A DNA stretch of 64,000 nucleotides from Colias croceus. Taxonomy: Eukaryota; Arthropoda; Insecta; Lepidoptera; Pieridae. The notes beneath the pieces are model-generated. The model was not told the DNA's origin and made no database searches. It saw only the letters and a list, made by a program, of their open reading frames with translations. The position numbers and the translations under genes are program-made. Positions 35,740-47,657 of the stretch are shown here, one piece after another (within the stretch, counting starts at the first letter, position 1; each line of letters begins with the position of its first letter). The stretch covers positions 1,116,001 to 1,180,000 of the forward strand of contig NC_059537.1 of the NCBI RefSeq assembly GCF_905220415.1, written 5' to 3'.

Positions 35740-36500
35740 AGACTGTACTTAGAAATCAGTTGCGTTACGACGGATGGTTTTTGTGATGTTTTATTAAGAG
35801 TATGGTAGTTTCCAAATATTACATTTGAAGATGTTTGCAATAAATGTGTTATTAACTGTTAATAAATCGACTGCTGGTTTTTCAATATCGAACTCGAATA
35901 CAAATGTTTTCTAATAGTATATTTAATACTGTAGAATAAGCTGTAATAATCATCACAAAAACCATTTGACCTGTTCAAAAGTAGATAATTATATGCTAGT
36001 CTTAACTGTGATTTATAAACGTAAAAATGTTAAAATTAAAAAACCATTATAGCTATTAATTAGCCATTTATGCATATCAAATAGAAAGTTTCTGTTATTC
36101 AGGCGAATTTTAAAATTGAATTTGAAATCATGTGGTATATCGGAGAACTCTGAAATGAGTTTCAACATAAGTACACTTTTACGTTTTATTTTTAGCCTGG
36201 TGTTTCAAATACCCAGGAATCGTTCAATATTAAATATTAATGAGCTTATAAGAGAAATGATTTCATATTAAGAAATATGATTTAATAAAATTTGGCCAAT
36301 TCATAATTATCACTTTGTATTGTTTTCATATTTTCGATATGAATTTAAAAAAAATTAAATGGCATACAAATATTTCAGTTTTCAGATAAAAATGTTCCAA
36401 GCTTCCATTATATATTTGAACACTGTTCTGAAATACAATTTTAAAAATTCGCCTGTAAATTAGTTATTAAACTTGTAAATATTTACTAAATAAAGCTTCA
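35740..36500 (+). promoter_or_regulatory. GPCR 3' UTR with candidate poly(A) signals
   Basis: AATAAA occurs at 35839-35844 and 35861-35866, within 130 bases of the stop, with another AATAAA near 36488. The stretch is AT-rich, without open frames or repeats I recognise. Which signal is used cannot be told from sequence. Confidence 0.5.
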
Positions 36501-38094
36501 GTATTAGAAAAACAGTATTACAATATTATATTAATTAAGTTTTAGAATATATACGATGTACCTATTGTTAAGTATTTGAAGTTTATGTATAATATAAAAA
36601 ATAATATTTCATTGATTGGTGCTTTTCAAATCTAGAATTCCTAATTTACAATCTGTTTTATATCTCTCCAAAACTATTCGTCTTCAAAACTTTTCTGTTT
36701 AAATAAATACCTAAAGGCAAAAGTTTATTTCAATCTCTTTCTTGTTTAAAGTAAAGTATGAGTTTCAGAATATACACATTAGAGAGAATTTATAATTCAA
36801 CACCTTAGCTTGGAAGTTAGAGTTGGATCGAATTCATAATGCAGATGTTGATGCATTATAATATTAAATATATTACATAACTTACGTAAATATAGCCGCC
36901 GCCTATTTTCTTATTTTGAAATCTCCACCAATACTAATCTCTCCAATAATACTCTACCTGTAATTTAAATTAGTCTGAATATTATTTGGAAATTAATATT
37001 AAATCACTTATTATTAAATACACAGAAAGTTATTAATAACTCAGGCCCCGGAACCACAGACAATAGAAAATCTATTGTGTCTGGGACCGATCGGCTGCTT
37101 GGGGCTATGGGTTAAAGGTTATGGGCAAAGCATTAAACCAATAAATATATTTATAGTATGTTGATCGAAATTGAATTGAAAATATCATGATACATTTTTA
37201 TTGACAAAACTGTTTCCTGAATCTAAACTGTAAGCTGTGAAGTTTTCAATAAATAAATAATATTATGATGTTATAAAATAATATAATTTTTTATTAAGTT
37301 ATTACCTTGTTTGTTCTTTTGTCATGAAATTCTTCTGTGCTTACGCATATGTCTATAAATTGTATTAATTGGTCATAAACAAAATGGTGTGTACAGATTG
37401 TAAAACTCATGTTATGAATCCGATCTAACTGCCAATAATTCAGAATAAATAGCACAATTCCGTCGCTTACAGAGAAATTACTAAAATATTCACAGTTGTA
37501 AATATTAACATAGGGATAATACCTGTAAATGCAATGAAAGACATTTAGTGATGACATGTAACTGTTTTATGTATGTCGTAGTAAAGATACGTAAACATAA
37601 ATCTTTGAGACACGCTCTCCAAATACATATTTTTATCTGATTAACATTAATTTCAATTATTAATATAAAAATAAATTTTAAGTATGTCATAATATACGTG
37701 TTTCTTTTTTTAAATTTTCATATAGAACAATGTTAAAATAAAAAGGTATAGATAGTCAAAAAGCGCTATCTGGCTAAAGTGGCTAATTAGCCTTTGTCTC
37801 TTTTTCACTCACGGTAATTGATCATACCATCTCACTTTGACGTCTAATCGTGGGTGCGTTAGTGTCCCGTTTTTGAAGATCGTATTTAGTGTGGTAATCT
37901 ATCTACACATTTTAAGTATTTATAATGGTATTGAATTGGAATTCCATTGTCATCTTAGACTTTGACCAACCAGTCTCAAAGAATATTGCATCGGGTGCGA
38001 TCTCAAGCATTATTCTTGCTAAGAATTTCAATTTGTTTGTGTAGAATATTCTAAGCAAGTTTTAGTCGTATTGTAACAAAATGACAACATTTTA

Positions 38095-38249
38095 ACATTT
38101 ATAATATTAGTTTCGCCTGTATGTTCTTAAGTAACCTTTAGATGCGATTTTGACCCACTTCAATTGGACAGATTTATTTCCAACTTTGTATACTTATCTA
38201 GAATCGGTCACAATATCATAATTTCAAATTATTAAAGTGTGTTTTTACA
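38095..38249 (+). repeat. Tandem unit 1
   Basis: TTATAATATTAGTTTCGCCT, GCGATTTTGACCCACTT and TTTGTATACTTATCTAGAAT; about 70 percent like the next unit. Confidence 0.5.
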
Positions 38250-38445
38250 CGCTTTATATTAGCTTCACCTGTATGTTTGTATGTTTGTAACCGACTTCTT
38301 TGGGCGCGATTTTGACCCACTTTAAACGGCCAGATTTCGTTCAAACTTTGTAGATTTATTGAGGACCGATGACAATACACTAATTTGATAAAATTTTCTA
38401 TTTTTTAGTTCGGTTTTCTATAAAAAGCGTGTTTTTTAGTTTTTT
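38250..38445 (+). repeat. Tandem unit 2
   Basis: CTTTATATTAGCTTCACCTG, GCGATTTTGACCCACTTTAA and AAAAAGCGTGTTTTTTAGTT. Parent element not identified. Confidence 0.5.
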
Positions 38446-40498
38446 TTAACTATTATTATTTACTGATCAGCTGTTATCATTACTTAATTCCAATTTATTA
38501 TTTCGTTCCAAAGTTTAACAAATTCTGAGGTTTAAGATGAATTTTGTGAACGTGTCTTAAAGATTTAAGTACACCTTGATGTTATAGCTCTATAATACTG
38601 ACTTTTATTCTAAAAATTGCTTCCTTCTAGAATCTAAAATAGCTATAAATAATATCTATATATACATTGTAGGCTTTATATTCTCCAGTAAATAACATTC
38701 AACAGGCTTCATCGCATTTACGATACCCATTATTTGTCCACTTCTAAAGACTTCTAATACAGTCAATATTGAACTATATATTTTATTCCAGTCTAAAGTC
38801 ACAAATTAATAATATTTAATTACAGAAGACTTTCTAATATGTTTGTTGCTTAAAAACAAAAACAAATCAACATTTTTAAGTCTTCGCCTTTTCAGTCAGA
38901 AAAACTTCTGAGGTTATTTATTTATCTATGCTTATTTACACTATTTTTAATTATTTTTAGAAAGTACTCTCTTATAAAAATTATAATTACATATACCTAC
39001 AAACAATATTGTGCCCAGTACCTATAGGCCTTGGAAACAATATGTATTTTAATTTTTTCATCTTCCTTTCTTTCATTTGGTCCCTCCTTGGTTATGACAG
39101 TTGACAAACGGTCGACAACATTCCAATTTAATTTTTTACAAAAAATATGCTTTTTTGAATAATTACGTTTTTGTATAAAAAATATCATTCTACTTATTTG
39201 ATTAATAATTATTTGTTCACAGTAAATGGGATAAAGGTCACAAGATTTCGTTTTCAGTTAACTTTGGTTGTAAAATTACAATAGATATGTATGAAGAGAG
39301 TATAAATGCATTATTAATATAATCAGATAAGATAGATCAGATCAGATAAGATAAAAATTGTGTTTATCTGTTGTTTAGTTTTCCTTGATCTTGTTAAATT
39401 AAAAGATACATAAGTATAATTTATTTATAATTCGATTATAATGCGAATTATCTAAAAAGCCAAAAATTTTAATGCTTCCTTAAAAAAAGTAATTAACATT
39501 AATTTTTGCCTTTAAAAGTGTTATATTCTAAGATTGTTATTAAATACATATTTTATTTTCTTGTCTCAGAGTTGTGTTAATAATATGTTATGGTACTTTT
39601 AATTATTCATATTATTAATTTAATTGTGTATTTTAAAGTACAAATGAGTCATTCCTATTGTAATATGAGTCTCTCTATTTATGTAATAATGTTACGTTTT
39701 ATTTGTAGTTTATTAATCATAATATGTTTTTAATTTTAAGATTACCATGTGTTCATTTTCTTGTTTATTACTCATTATTCTACAAATATTGTTCAAAATA
39801 TTACGTTTTTACGACACTCTTATATTTCTTAACCGTTGTAAATTTAAGCAATAATTTGTTTTTAATAAATAAAATTAAATAATATCAATATAGCAACTTT
39901 TCACAATATTTGCTATACATAATACAGGGTGTCCCAAAAAGTAGTGATGAACGGAACCTGGGAGATAGAGGACCTAGAGGGCTATCCGAATCACCCCCAT
40001 GTATGTTATGCGATTTTTCGTATTTTCGGAGCTATGACGTTTTTTTCAATTTTTCACCTATCGCTGAGTACAATGATATTTTCACTCATGGTGACGTCAA
40101 TTATTGCGCTAGATGCTTGATTTTTTTTTTGTGTGCTAAGCTGAAAGATAGGCCAATTTAGTATGGTAACATTTACTATCTATAGATCTTTGGATGGAAT
40201 AAAAAAAAGAGTTAAATGCCAAGAAAGATGCCCAGTATGTTCACAACTTCAAGGGCCCATAAAAAATAAAATGACATAAAAAAAGTTTTCTATTTGTCTT
40301 TTAAAAACTTACTCCAACTATCAGGTAGGTACCCTGAAAATTTTATTTTATTATTCAGAAGACTTCAATCGAAAAATTGAAATCTAAATGTGGTAAGTGC
40401 AAAAATTGAAGTAACATGATGATAAATAAAAACAAATTAAAACCAATAACAAGGTGTTTAATTACTAGAAATTTTTCAAATAACCCCGCTGTTGCTCA

Positions 40499-40693
40499 GT
40501 GCAAGTGCGACATCACCGTAAAAAGTTGTCTTTAAAATGTCTGAATGCCCTTTTATCATTTTTAATGGTTTCTTTTGCTACTATGAATTTCCAGGTTATG
40601 TCGTCCAAATTGTGGCAGTCTCTCGTCTTTGTAGTATCCCCACGGAAAAAAATCAATAGGGTTTATGTCCGGGGACCGTGGACTCCAGGCTAA
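40499..40693 (-). pseudogene. Mariner-type transposase C-terminal relic, left arm
   Basis: The minus strand reads LAWSPRSPDINPIDFFPWGY then YKDERLPQFG, the W-PRSPD-(x)3-P-(x)-DF-WG block of mariner-like transposases. No N-terminal or upstream catalytic acidic residues. Confidence 0.75.
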
Positions 40694-40766
40694 AGGGCAA
40701 ACATACCCTGAAAGATGGATTGGTCGTTGCAGCCTGCGCATGCGCCGGTGACGCTTGCCTTAAAGC

Positions 40767-40900
40767 CTGACCTCCACGGTCCCACGACCTAAGCCCCATT
40801 GATTTGTTTCAATGGGGATACTAAAAAGACCTTGGCTACTTGAGAGAATGCCACAATTTGGACTAAATAACCCGGAAATTCATAGTAGCAGAAGAAACCA
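40767..40900 (+). pseudogene. Mariner-type transposase C-terminal relic, right arm
   Basis: The plus strand reads PPRSHDLSPIDLFQWGY followed by a stop, the mirror copy of the left-arm relic with its own substitutions. A WIGR sequence in the loop upstream (from 40714) fits the usual order in these transposases, so the loop and this arm were collinear before inversion. Confidence 0.72.
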
Positions 40901-43009
40901 TTAAAATGATAAAAGGGCATTCAGACATTTAAAAGACAACTTTTTACGGTGATGTCGCACTAACATTGAGCAACAATGGGGTAATTTTAAAAATTCCTGG
41001 TAATTAAACACCTTGTTATTGGTTTTAATTTGTTTTTATTAATCATCATGTTAATTCAATTTTTGCACTTACCACATTTAAATTTCAATTTTGCGATTGA
41101 AGCCTTCTGAATAATAAAATGAAATTTTTAGGGTAGCTACCTGATAGATAGAGCAAGTTTTTAAAAGCCAAATGGAAAACTTCTTTTATGTGATTTTATT
41201 TTTTATGGGCCCTTGAAGTTGTGAACATACTGGGTAATTTTATCTTTCTTGGCATTTAACTCTTTTTTTTATTCCATTCGAAGATCTAACGATAGTAAAT
41301 ATTACCATACTGAATCGGCCTATCTTTCAGCTTAGCACCCAAATAAAAATCAAACATCTAGCGCAATAATTGACGTCACCATGAGTGAAAATATCATCGT
41401 ACTCAGCGATAGATGAAAAATTGAAAAAAATGTCATAGCTCCGAAAATACGAAAAATCGCATAACATACATGGGGGTGATTCGGATAGCCCTCTAGGTCC
41501 TCTACCTCCCAGCTTCCGTTAATCACTACTTTTTGGGACACCCTGTATAAAGTGAAATTAATAAAAATTTATGTCACTAAATGAGGAATAAAGTTTAATT
41601 AAATTAACATCTGGTTTTAAATTTTATAGTCTTTGTAAAATAAATAACCTTGTAAATAGCTTCAAATGTCCGCAATATTATAGTTGGTAATTTTACTCAC
41701 TTAATATATCACTCAAAATTTGTAAAGTGGTTTAAAGTTTGCAGTTTCATTTCAGTAATAACAATTATATTTTCTACTATTTCTCAAAAAACGTATTTTG
41801 CCATTTTTATTGGCTTATTAATCACGAGAAAAATTATAGAAATTCACTTTTTGTACAGTCTCTATCTGCTCGTTAAATCGCTCTGGCAAACAATAGATGG
41901 CGTAAAACATTTAAAACATTATTAATTCCTTATGAAAAATTTACACTATATATACCCAAATACGAGTTACAACAGTTATCTTTTGTATTTACCTAGTTCT
42001 CTATATAATTGCAACATGATTACATACATACGTACTACACCCAGATTTCCGCCCTTTGATACCTAACGGATCTCATTGTAACGCTTTCAAGTTGTGTTTG
42101 GCACAAAGGTAATGAAACTGGAAATTATTAGACCACTTCATCTCTGAAATGAACATTTACGGTCTGATCATGTGTAGACGCGGCGCGATTGGCGATAAAT
42201 AACTCCTTGACAAGCCAAAAAGAAATAACAAATTAAAAATATCGATAAGCATAATGAGAAATATTATTCCGAAATAATATGTTGTTTAATGCGTTCCTAT
42301 TTTGAGAAACAAGAATTACATGTAGAAAAGGTCAACCTATATTCAACGTTGTCCGTGCTATTCTTTTATTAATATTTCTCTGATATATTATATGCATTAA
42401 ATAAATATAATTTATAAATATTTGTACCACCGAATATCACAATATCTAAGCTATATATAATATTATGATAATCTCACCTATCTCATAAAAATCGCTAATC
42501 GCGCCGCTTATGTATGTGTTTAAGCCGATGCGACACGTGTACTATCAAAGGAAGATGCGAATTGGTTGTTTGAACATTTGTGTATAACAGTGTTGAATAA
42601 ATGACTTTATAAAACTTGATTTGTTTTTTTTTTGCATTCAATAGATGTGTAATTGATTGGAATACAACGCAATTTACTTCTCTATTTATGGAATAAATAA
42701 AAAACTAGTTAGTTATTTGCGATTTGAAAATAGTAGCTTTTTATTAAATTGGTGTGTATTGCGGCACCTGTAATAAAACAGCGATTTTTTAAGTACTTAC
42801 CTTTAATAATAATTTGTTTATTCCGAAAAATAAAACTGCTGTACTGATTTCTGAAACGGCTGTACCCACAGACATACATTAAGATAGACTACGCGAGTGT
42901 ATGTACTTCCCGTGTCCAAACTAAGCATAAAACGCTTGCTTGACGCTTACCTACACTCAGTCCGCGCTTGCAGTTCGCCAAGGAAAGACGTGAAACGGAA
43001 TAGAGTAAA

Positions 43010-43089
43010 ATGCCGAATAGCGCAGTAATAAACTGTAGAAACTCCACAGTTATGAGTGGCCGAGTTGTCGGAGATGTTTCCTTCCACCG
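43010..43089 (+). pseudogene. THAP-domain first exon
   Basis: ATG opens 26 codons, MPNSAVINCRNSTVMSGRVV then GDVSFH, ending CG before donor GTAAGT. Length, MPNx start, C-(x)n spacing and a phase-2 break at SFHR are typical of THAP zinc-finger first exons. The first zinc-binding Cys is absent: Ser4 (AGC) or Ala5 stands where Cys is expected, while Cys9 is kept. No second exon with the FP/W and C-x2-H parts was found, so it is probably dead. Confidence 0.6.
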
Positions 43090-43825
43090 GTAAGTAATTT
43101 TCTAATCAGAATATGCACTATTTATTTTAAAATCAATTAAAGAATATTTGTGGAAAACGATCGTGACAAACATGGATACGAAATCATACGGAATGATTCG
43201 GAATACATTGCGGCTTTTACTTGGCACGGTAAAGATGGCGTCGTATGATAATATGCAATGAATAGCGTCTTCTCATTTTTCTGTCCAATTTTGTGTTTAG
43301 TGATGTTCATTCGATGCAACAGTTCTCGATTCTAATCGATTTTGTAATCGAACACGAACATCGAACTTTTCGTTTAGTTTCTAAAAATTGTTCTTTTTGT
43401 TTGAGTTAGACTCGTCCATATTCTACAACAAAAAAGATAAGTACCTACTTATAATAAATAATATGGGAAATATTATCTAATTATAATATAATATTTAATA
43501 AATTCTAGTCTTGAATCGATTTTGTAATCGATTACGATTCATTTATTTGACTACCTCTTAGACATAGATCTGGTTTGTGAACTACCTACTAACAAGGAAA
43601 ACCACGGAATACGTAAGGTGTTTTAATATTAGTGTACGAATTATAATAGCGTAGGTAAACTTACTTGAAAATATAGAGAATTTATGAAGATCACGCGAAG
43701 ATCAGCACCCAAATTTCCTCCAATTCGTTTTTGCGCTCGTGCACACAACCTCTCATTGAAAAGTCTATCATCGTACTCCTATACTAGAATCGCCGCGCGA
43801 GTGGCGTCCCTAATCGATTTAGCTT

Positions 43826-43850
43826 AAATAATAATAATAATAATAAAAAC
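43826..43850 (-). repeat. (ATT)n tail of LINE
   Basis: Seven or eight ATT units at the 3' end of the retrotransposon, directly after its AATAAAGTG signal. Confidence 0.8.
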
Positions 43851-44166
43851 ACTTTATTGTACAATGCACAGATATAAAATACAATTTCATACAGAAGGAA
43901 TCTTCACCGTACAAATTGGCGGCCTTATCGCTTTGAAGCGATTTCTTCCAGGCAACCTTGGGATATAGGAAAATGAAAAGATTGAAAAGGTAGACAGTGC
44001 ATATACAAGAAGTGAATACACATAAATATAATAGATATAGGTAAAGGTATAAAATTATAATATATATAATAAAATTATATAACATACGAAAGAAAGAAAA
44101 CGTGCAGAAGAGAATATATAAAATTTCAAGTGGAGGAATAGGTATAACAGAACAGATACAGAATGA

Positions 44167-47052
44167 CTAAGTGGACAGATAATATTTTTTAATTACAGCT
44201 TTAAAACTATTCAGAGTTTGCGCTTGCTTTATTGCGGTTGGTAGGGAGTTCCACAATCTTACGGCTTGCACGGTAAAAGATGAATCATAAAATTTGGAGA
44301 TGTGAGCAGGCATGCAAAGCGTAAGATTGTTAGAGGAGCGCAAATTACATTCATGAGATGAGCCCATAAATACAAATCTCTTTTTTAAGTAGGAAGGAGT
44401 TCTGGGATCGAAAAGGATTGAGTATAAGAGGGACAGGAGATGCGTATTCCGGCGAAGGCGGATAGGAAGCCATCTGAGTTGTGAGCGGAAGTCTGAGATA
44501 TGATCGAACTTACGAAGACCAAAAATAAATCTTATCGCAAAATTTTGAAGGCGTTCTAATTTGTTTAACTGCTCCTCAGTAAGGTCTAAGTAGCTTGCAT
44601 CAGCATAGTCGAGGATAGGAAGAAGCAAAGATTGTGCAAGCAAAATTTTCGTGGATATGGGCAAAAAATTGCGCAAACGCCTTAGCATTGCAGCAACACC
44701 AAAAATCTTACGACTAACAAGTTTAATATGCTCTGTCCAGGACAGGGTTTGGTCGAGAGTAATACCAAGATTCTTGACAGTAGGACTGTAAGGTACTTGA
44801 ACCCCCTCAATCGAAATCTTAGGTAAATCTGCAACAGACACTCTGGCGATGAAATACGGGCTGCCGATTATTATTGCTTGGGTTTTGCTTGGATTTATTT
44901 TCAGTCCATATTTATGAGTCCAGCTTACAATGCTACTAAGGTCTTCATTCATACGTCTTATTTCTTGTTCTAGAGTCTCAATATTAGAATGCCTGTAAAT
45001 CTGAAGATCGTCTGCATATAGATGGTAGAGAGAAGATATATTAGAAGTTATGGAATTGATGAATATACTGAAAAGGAGAGGTGACAACACGCCGCCTTGA
45101 GGAACGCCAGCAGTAACATCACACCAAGAAGAAAACGTATTATCAACACGGATACACTGCCGACGTCCTTGCAAGTAGCTACGAAACCAATCCAACACTG
45201 CAGGAGATATATTAAGAGAACCAAGTACAGCTAACATGATGTCAAAGTCAACAGTGTTGAAAGCATTAGAGAAATCTAGAAGAGTGAGAATTGTTAGCTG
45301 TTTATTATCCATTGCTAAGCGAATATCATCTGTGACCTTGACAAGAGCAGTGACCGTGCTATGTCCAGCTCTAAAGCCGGATTGGAGAGGATTGAGGAGG
45401 GAGTTTCTCGTTAGAAAAGAGCACAGCTGCTGCTGCACCAATTTCTCGAGAATTTTAGAAAGGAAGGGGAGAATGGATATCGGGCGATAGTCGGAAAAGC
45501 AGGAAGGATTGTTCTTTTTAGGGAGAGGGATAATATGAGAATCCTTCCATCCTTGAGGGAAACTAGCGGATGATATAGAAAAATTAAGGATATGTGAAAT
45601 GATAGGAGTGACTATGTCAAGGATAGGTAAAATCATAGCTCGGCCAATACTGTCACAGCCCATCGCATTCGAAGCAATGGATAATATGTTCTTCTTAATA
45701 TCACTGACAGTGAAAGGTGCGAAATTGAACGGTGGAATATCGGGAGTCGGCAAAGAGGAAAGAAAGTTAATAGTATTAAGTTTGGTATTACTATCTAAAG
45801 GAGCAACGGAAGAAGTGAAATGTTTATTTAGTAAGTTAATATTAGTACTAAGCGGAACAGTATCATTAGATGACTTACCGACCCCAAGAGATTTAAGAAA
45901 TTTCCAAGTATTTGCTGTGTTGCCGTTCTCAACAGATTTATGAATGTGGCGTCGTTGTGCATCTCTACACATCATATTGCAGCGATTGCGGAGGGTTTTA
46001 TACTTCTCCCGATTGACGTCCGAGTTGTTAATTTTGAACCTGGCTTTGGCTAGGTTTTTCCTGTGAACTATAGATTTCAGTTCATCGGTAAGCCAGGGAG
46101 CTGGAGCATGTTTAATTTTGATCGACCTGATGGGTGCATGCGTGTCAAATAACCTTATTACAAGTGAATTGAATGCTTGAACTTTAGAGTCAACTGTATC
46201 AAACGAGAAAACAGGAGACCAATCTATTTTCCTAGCATCTACAAGCAGACGCTCGACATCCATCCCACGAAAATTTCGCTGCAGCATAACCTTGTGCTTC
46301 TTCTTAGGAGGACGTAGGAGATATGAAAGGAAGATAAGATCATGATAGGAGAAGGCATCAGCGGAGCATTGTCCGTGTTTTGAAACATGGTCAGTGGAAG
46401 AAACAATGATTAAGTCAAGGAGAGAAGGATTACAGCCAGGAGCAAAATGGGTAGGATTAAGAGGAAGTAAATTTAAGTCACAGGAGGATACAACAGAGGA
46501 AAGTTTTCTACTACGTGTGTCATTTTTCAAAAGGCATGTATTGAAATCACCCATAATTAACACGTGGTCGTAGAGTGGACGTAGCTTTTCTAAAGTTTTT
46601 TCAAAAGTAGGGAAATAATTTATAAGGAGAGAAGGAACATAGAATACACCTAACAGGAATTTTGAATTGGATAGGATTATTTCTAGAAGGATGTACTCGG
46701 CCGCATCATCCGGCGGTGGCTGGGGAGATGTGCTTATGATGGAGAAAGGTATATTATCACGTAGGTAAATAGCTACACCACCCCCACCTCGGCCAATGCG
46801 GTCGTTACGTATTAAGTTGAAGCCAGGGAGAGAATAGGTAGTGGAAGAAAGACAGGGTTTGAGCCATGTTTCAGATATAAGAAGAGCGTGGATAGGGGTA
46901 TTGGTAAATGATGCAAGTAAATCATTGAAATGAGCCGGAATACTTTGGGCATTTAAATGGATAGCATTGAAATTTTTAGATAGATTGGAAAATACCGAAG
47001 CAAGCGCTTTATCAATAGGAATATAATCAGTGCTCAGGAGACTATCATTCAA
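44167..47052 (-). CDS. LINE ORF2: endonuclease-reverse transcriptase, open over 961 codons
   Basis: Apurinic endonuclease domain at about 28-245: HLNAQS (Asn34), ISETWL (Glu61), GGGVAIY, MGDFNTC (Asp169, Asn171), SYHDL (His237). Reverse transcriptase about 500-790: HIIPLPKKNNPSCFSDYRPI, SGFRAGHST, LLDFSNAFNTVD (catalytic Asp593), GVPQGGVLSPLLF, YADD (679-682). A C-terminal region of about 130 residues has RLWNSLP, common in CR1/Jockey-type ORF2. No stop or shift, and no RNase H. The first codon listed is TTG; the frame stays open upstream (SDSFYSLNSTSNSLNDS), so the true start is unclear. It would nick the target and prime cDNA synthesis from its own 3' end. Confidence 0.92.
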   Translation of the reverse strand: MNDSLLSTDYIPIDKALASVFSNLSKNFNAIHLNAQSIPAHFNDLLASFTNTPIHALLISETWLKPCLSSTTYSLPGFNLIRNDRIGRGGGGVAIYLRDNIPFSIISTSPQPPPDDAAEYILLEIILSNSKFLLGVFYVPSLLINYFPTFEKTLEKLRPLYDHVLIMGDFNTCLLKNDTRSRKLSSVVSSCDLNLLPLNPTHFAPGCNPSLLDLIIVSSTDHVSKHGQCSADAFSYHDLIFLSYLLRPPKKKHKVMLQRNFRGMDVERLLVDARKIDWSPVFSFDTVDSKVQAFNSLVIRLFDTHAPIRSIKIKHAPAPWLTDELKSIVHRKNLAKARFKINNSDVNREKYKTLRNRCNMMCRDAQRRHIHKSVENGNTANTWKFLKSLGVGKSSNDTVPLSTNINLLNKHFTSSVAPLDSNTKLNTINFLSSLPTPDIPPFNFAPFTVSDIKKNILSIASNAMGCDSIGRAMILPILDIVTPIISHILNFSISSASFPQGWKDSHIIPLPKKNNPSCFSDYRPISILPFLSKILEKLVQQQLCSFLTRNSLLNPLQSGFRAGHSTVTALVKVTDDIRLAMDNKQLTILTLLDFSNAFNTVDFDIMLAVLGSLNISPAVLDWFRSYLQGRRQCIRVDNTFSSWCDVTAGVPQGGVLSPLLFSIFINSITSNISSLYHLYADDLQIYRHSNIETLEQEIRRMNEDLSSIVSWTHKYGLKINPSKTQAIIIGSPYFIARVSVADLPKISIEGVQVPYSPTVKNLGITLDQTLSWTEHIKLVSRKIFGVAAMLRRLRNFLPISTKILLAQSLLLPILDYADASYLDLTEEQLNKLERLQNFAIRFIFGLRKFDHISDFRSQLRWLPIRLRRNTHLLSLLYSILFDPRTPSYLKKRFVFMGSSHECNLRSSNNLTLCMPAHISKFYDSSFTVQAVRLWNSLPTAIKQAQTLNSFKAVIKKYYLST

Positions 47053-47657
47053 ACTGTTACTGGTACTGTTAAGACTATAAAAGGAATCACTGCAATCGCT
47101 GTCAGTAATTAAAGCTATAGTTGTATATATTATATTATAATTTTACAAATAAATAAATAAAAATATTTAAAAGATACTAGAGAAAATAAATATGTGTATA
47201 AAAATAAATATTATATAAATATGATAAGTAATTTTCCTATACCCGCCAGCAGCACTAGAAGGAATGTTGTAAAGCACACTTAAAAATAAATAAGAACATA
47301 GAACGGAACGACACAATTCACAAATTCATAAGTGGCAACATTGACAGAAATGACAACCACTAAAACAATGTGAGTCTGACATTATGACATTTCACAATCA
47401 AAACATTGAATTGACATTAGGTGGTACATGATTGAAAAAGGAAAGACAAAAGTGATCAAAACTATGAACTTTTACGTGAAAGAGGGTAAAAAAAAAATTA
47501 AATTTATAAGCAGGTATAATACCACAGATTAAGAATAAAGTTTGAAATGAATGAGATAAACAGGTCATGAGCTAAAAATAAAAAGAATGAGTTAAAAGTA
47601 AAAATAGTACCTATGGGTGGTATAACCTTACAGAGTCCACAGAAATCAACACGAAAT
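47053..47657 (-). other. LINE inter-ORF spacer
   Basis: 605 bases with no coding frame. It is unusually long and AT-rich for a spacer between ORF1 and ORF2; part of it may be upstream ORF2 lost to frame change. Confidence 0.4.

Larger units (their letters stand above)
36500..39922. other. Intergenic AT-rich stretch
   Basis: Apart from the two related 155-195 bp units at 38095-38445 I see no gene, RNA or recognisable element here. The short open frames are AT-rich and have no protein-like composition. Confidence 0.5.
39925..41545. mobile_element. 1.62 kb near-palindromic mariner-type element
   Basis: Ends CAGGGTGTCCCAAAAAGTAG and its inverse, flanked by TA. The arms (39925-40690 and 40765-41545) are inverted repeats with scattered substitutions, around a 75-base loop. 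Each arm encodes the same transposase C-terminal relic, minus strand in the left arm and plus in the right. Confidence 0.82.

Noticed and set aside
45236..45943. Plus-strand frames of 84 and 114 codons
   Set aside because: They are antisense shadows of the LINE ORF2.
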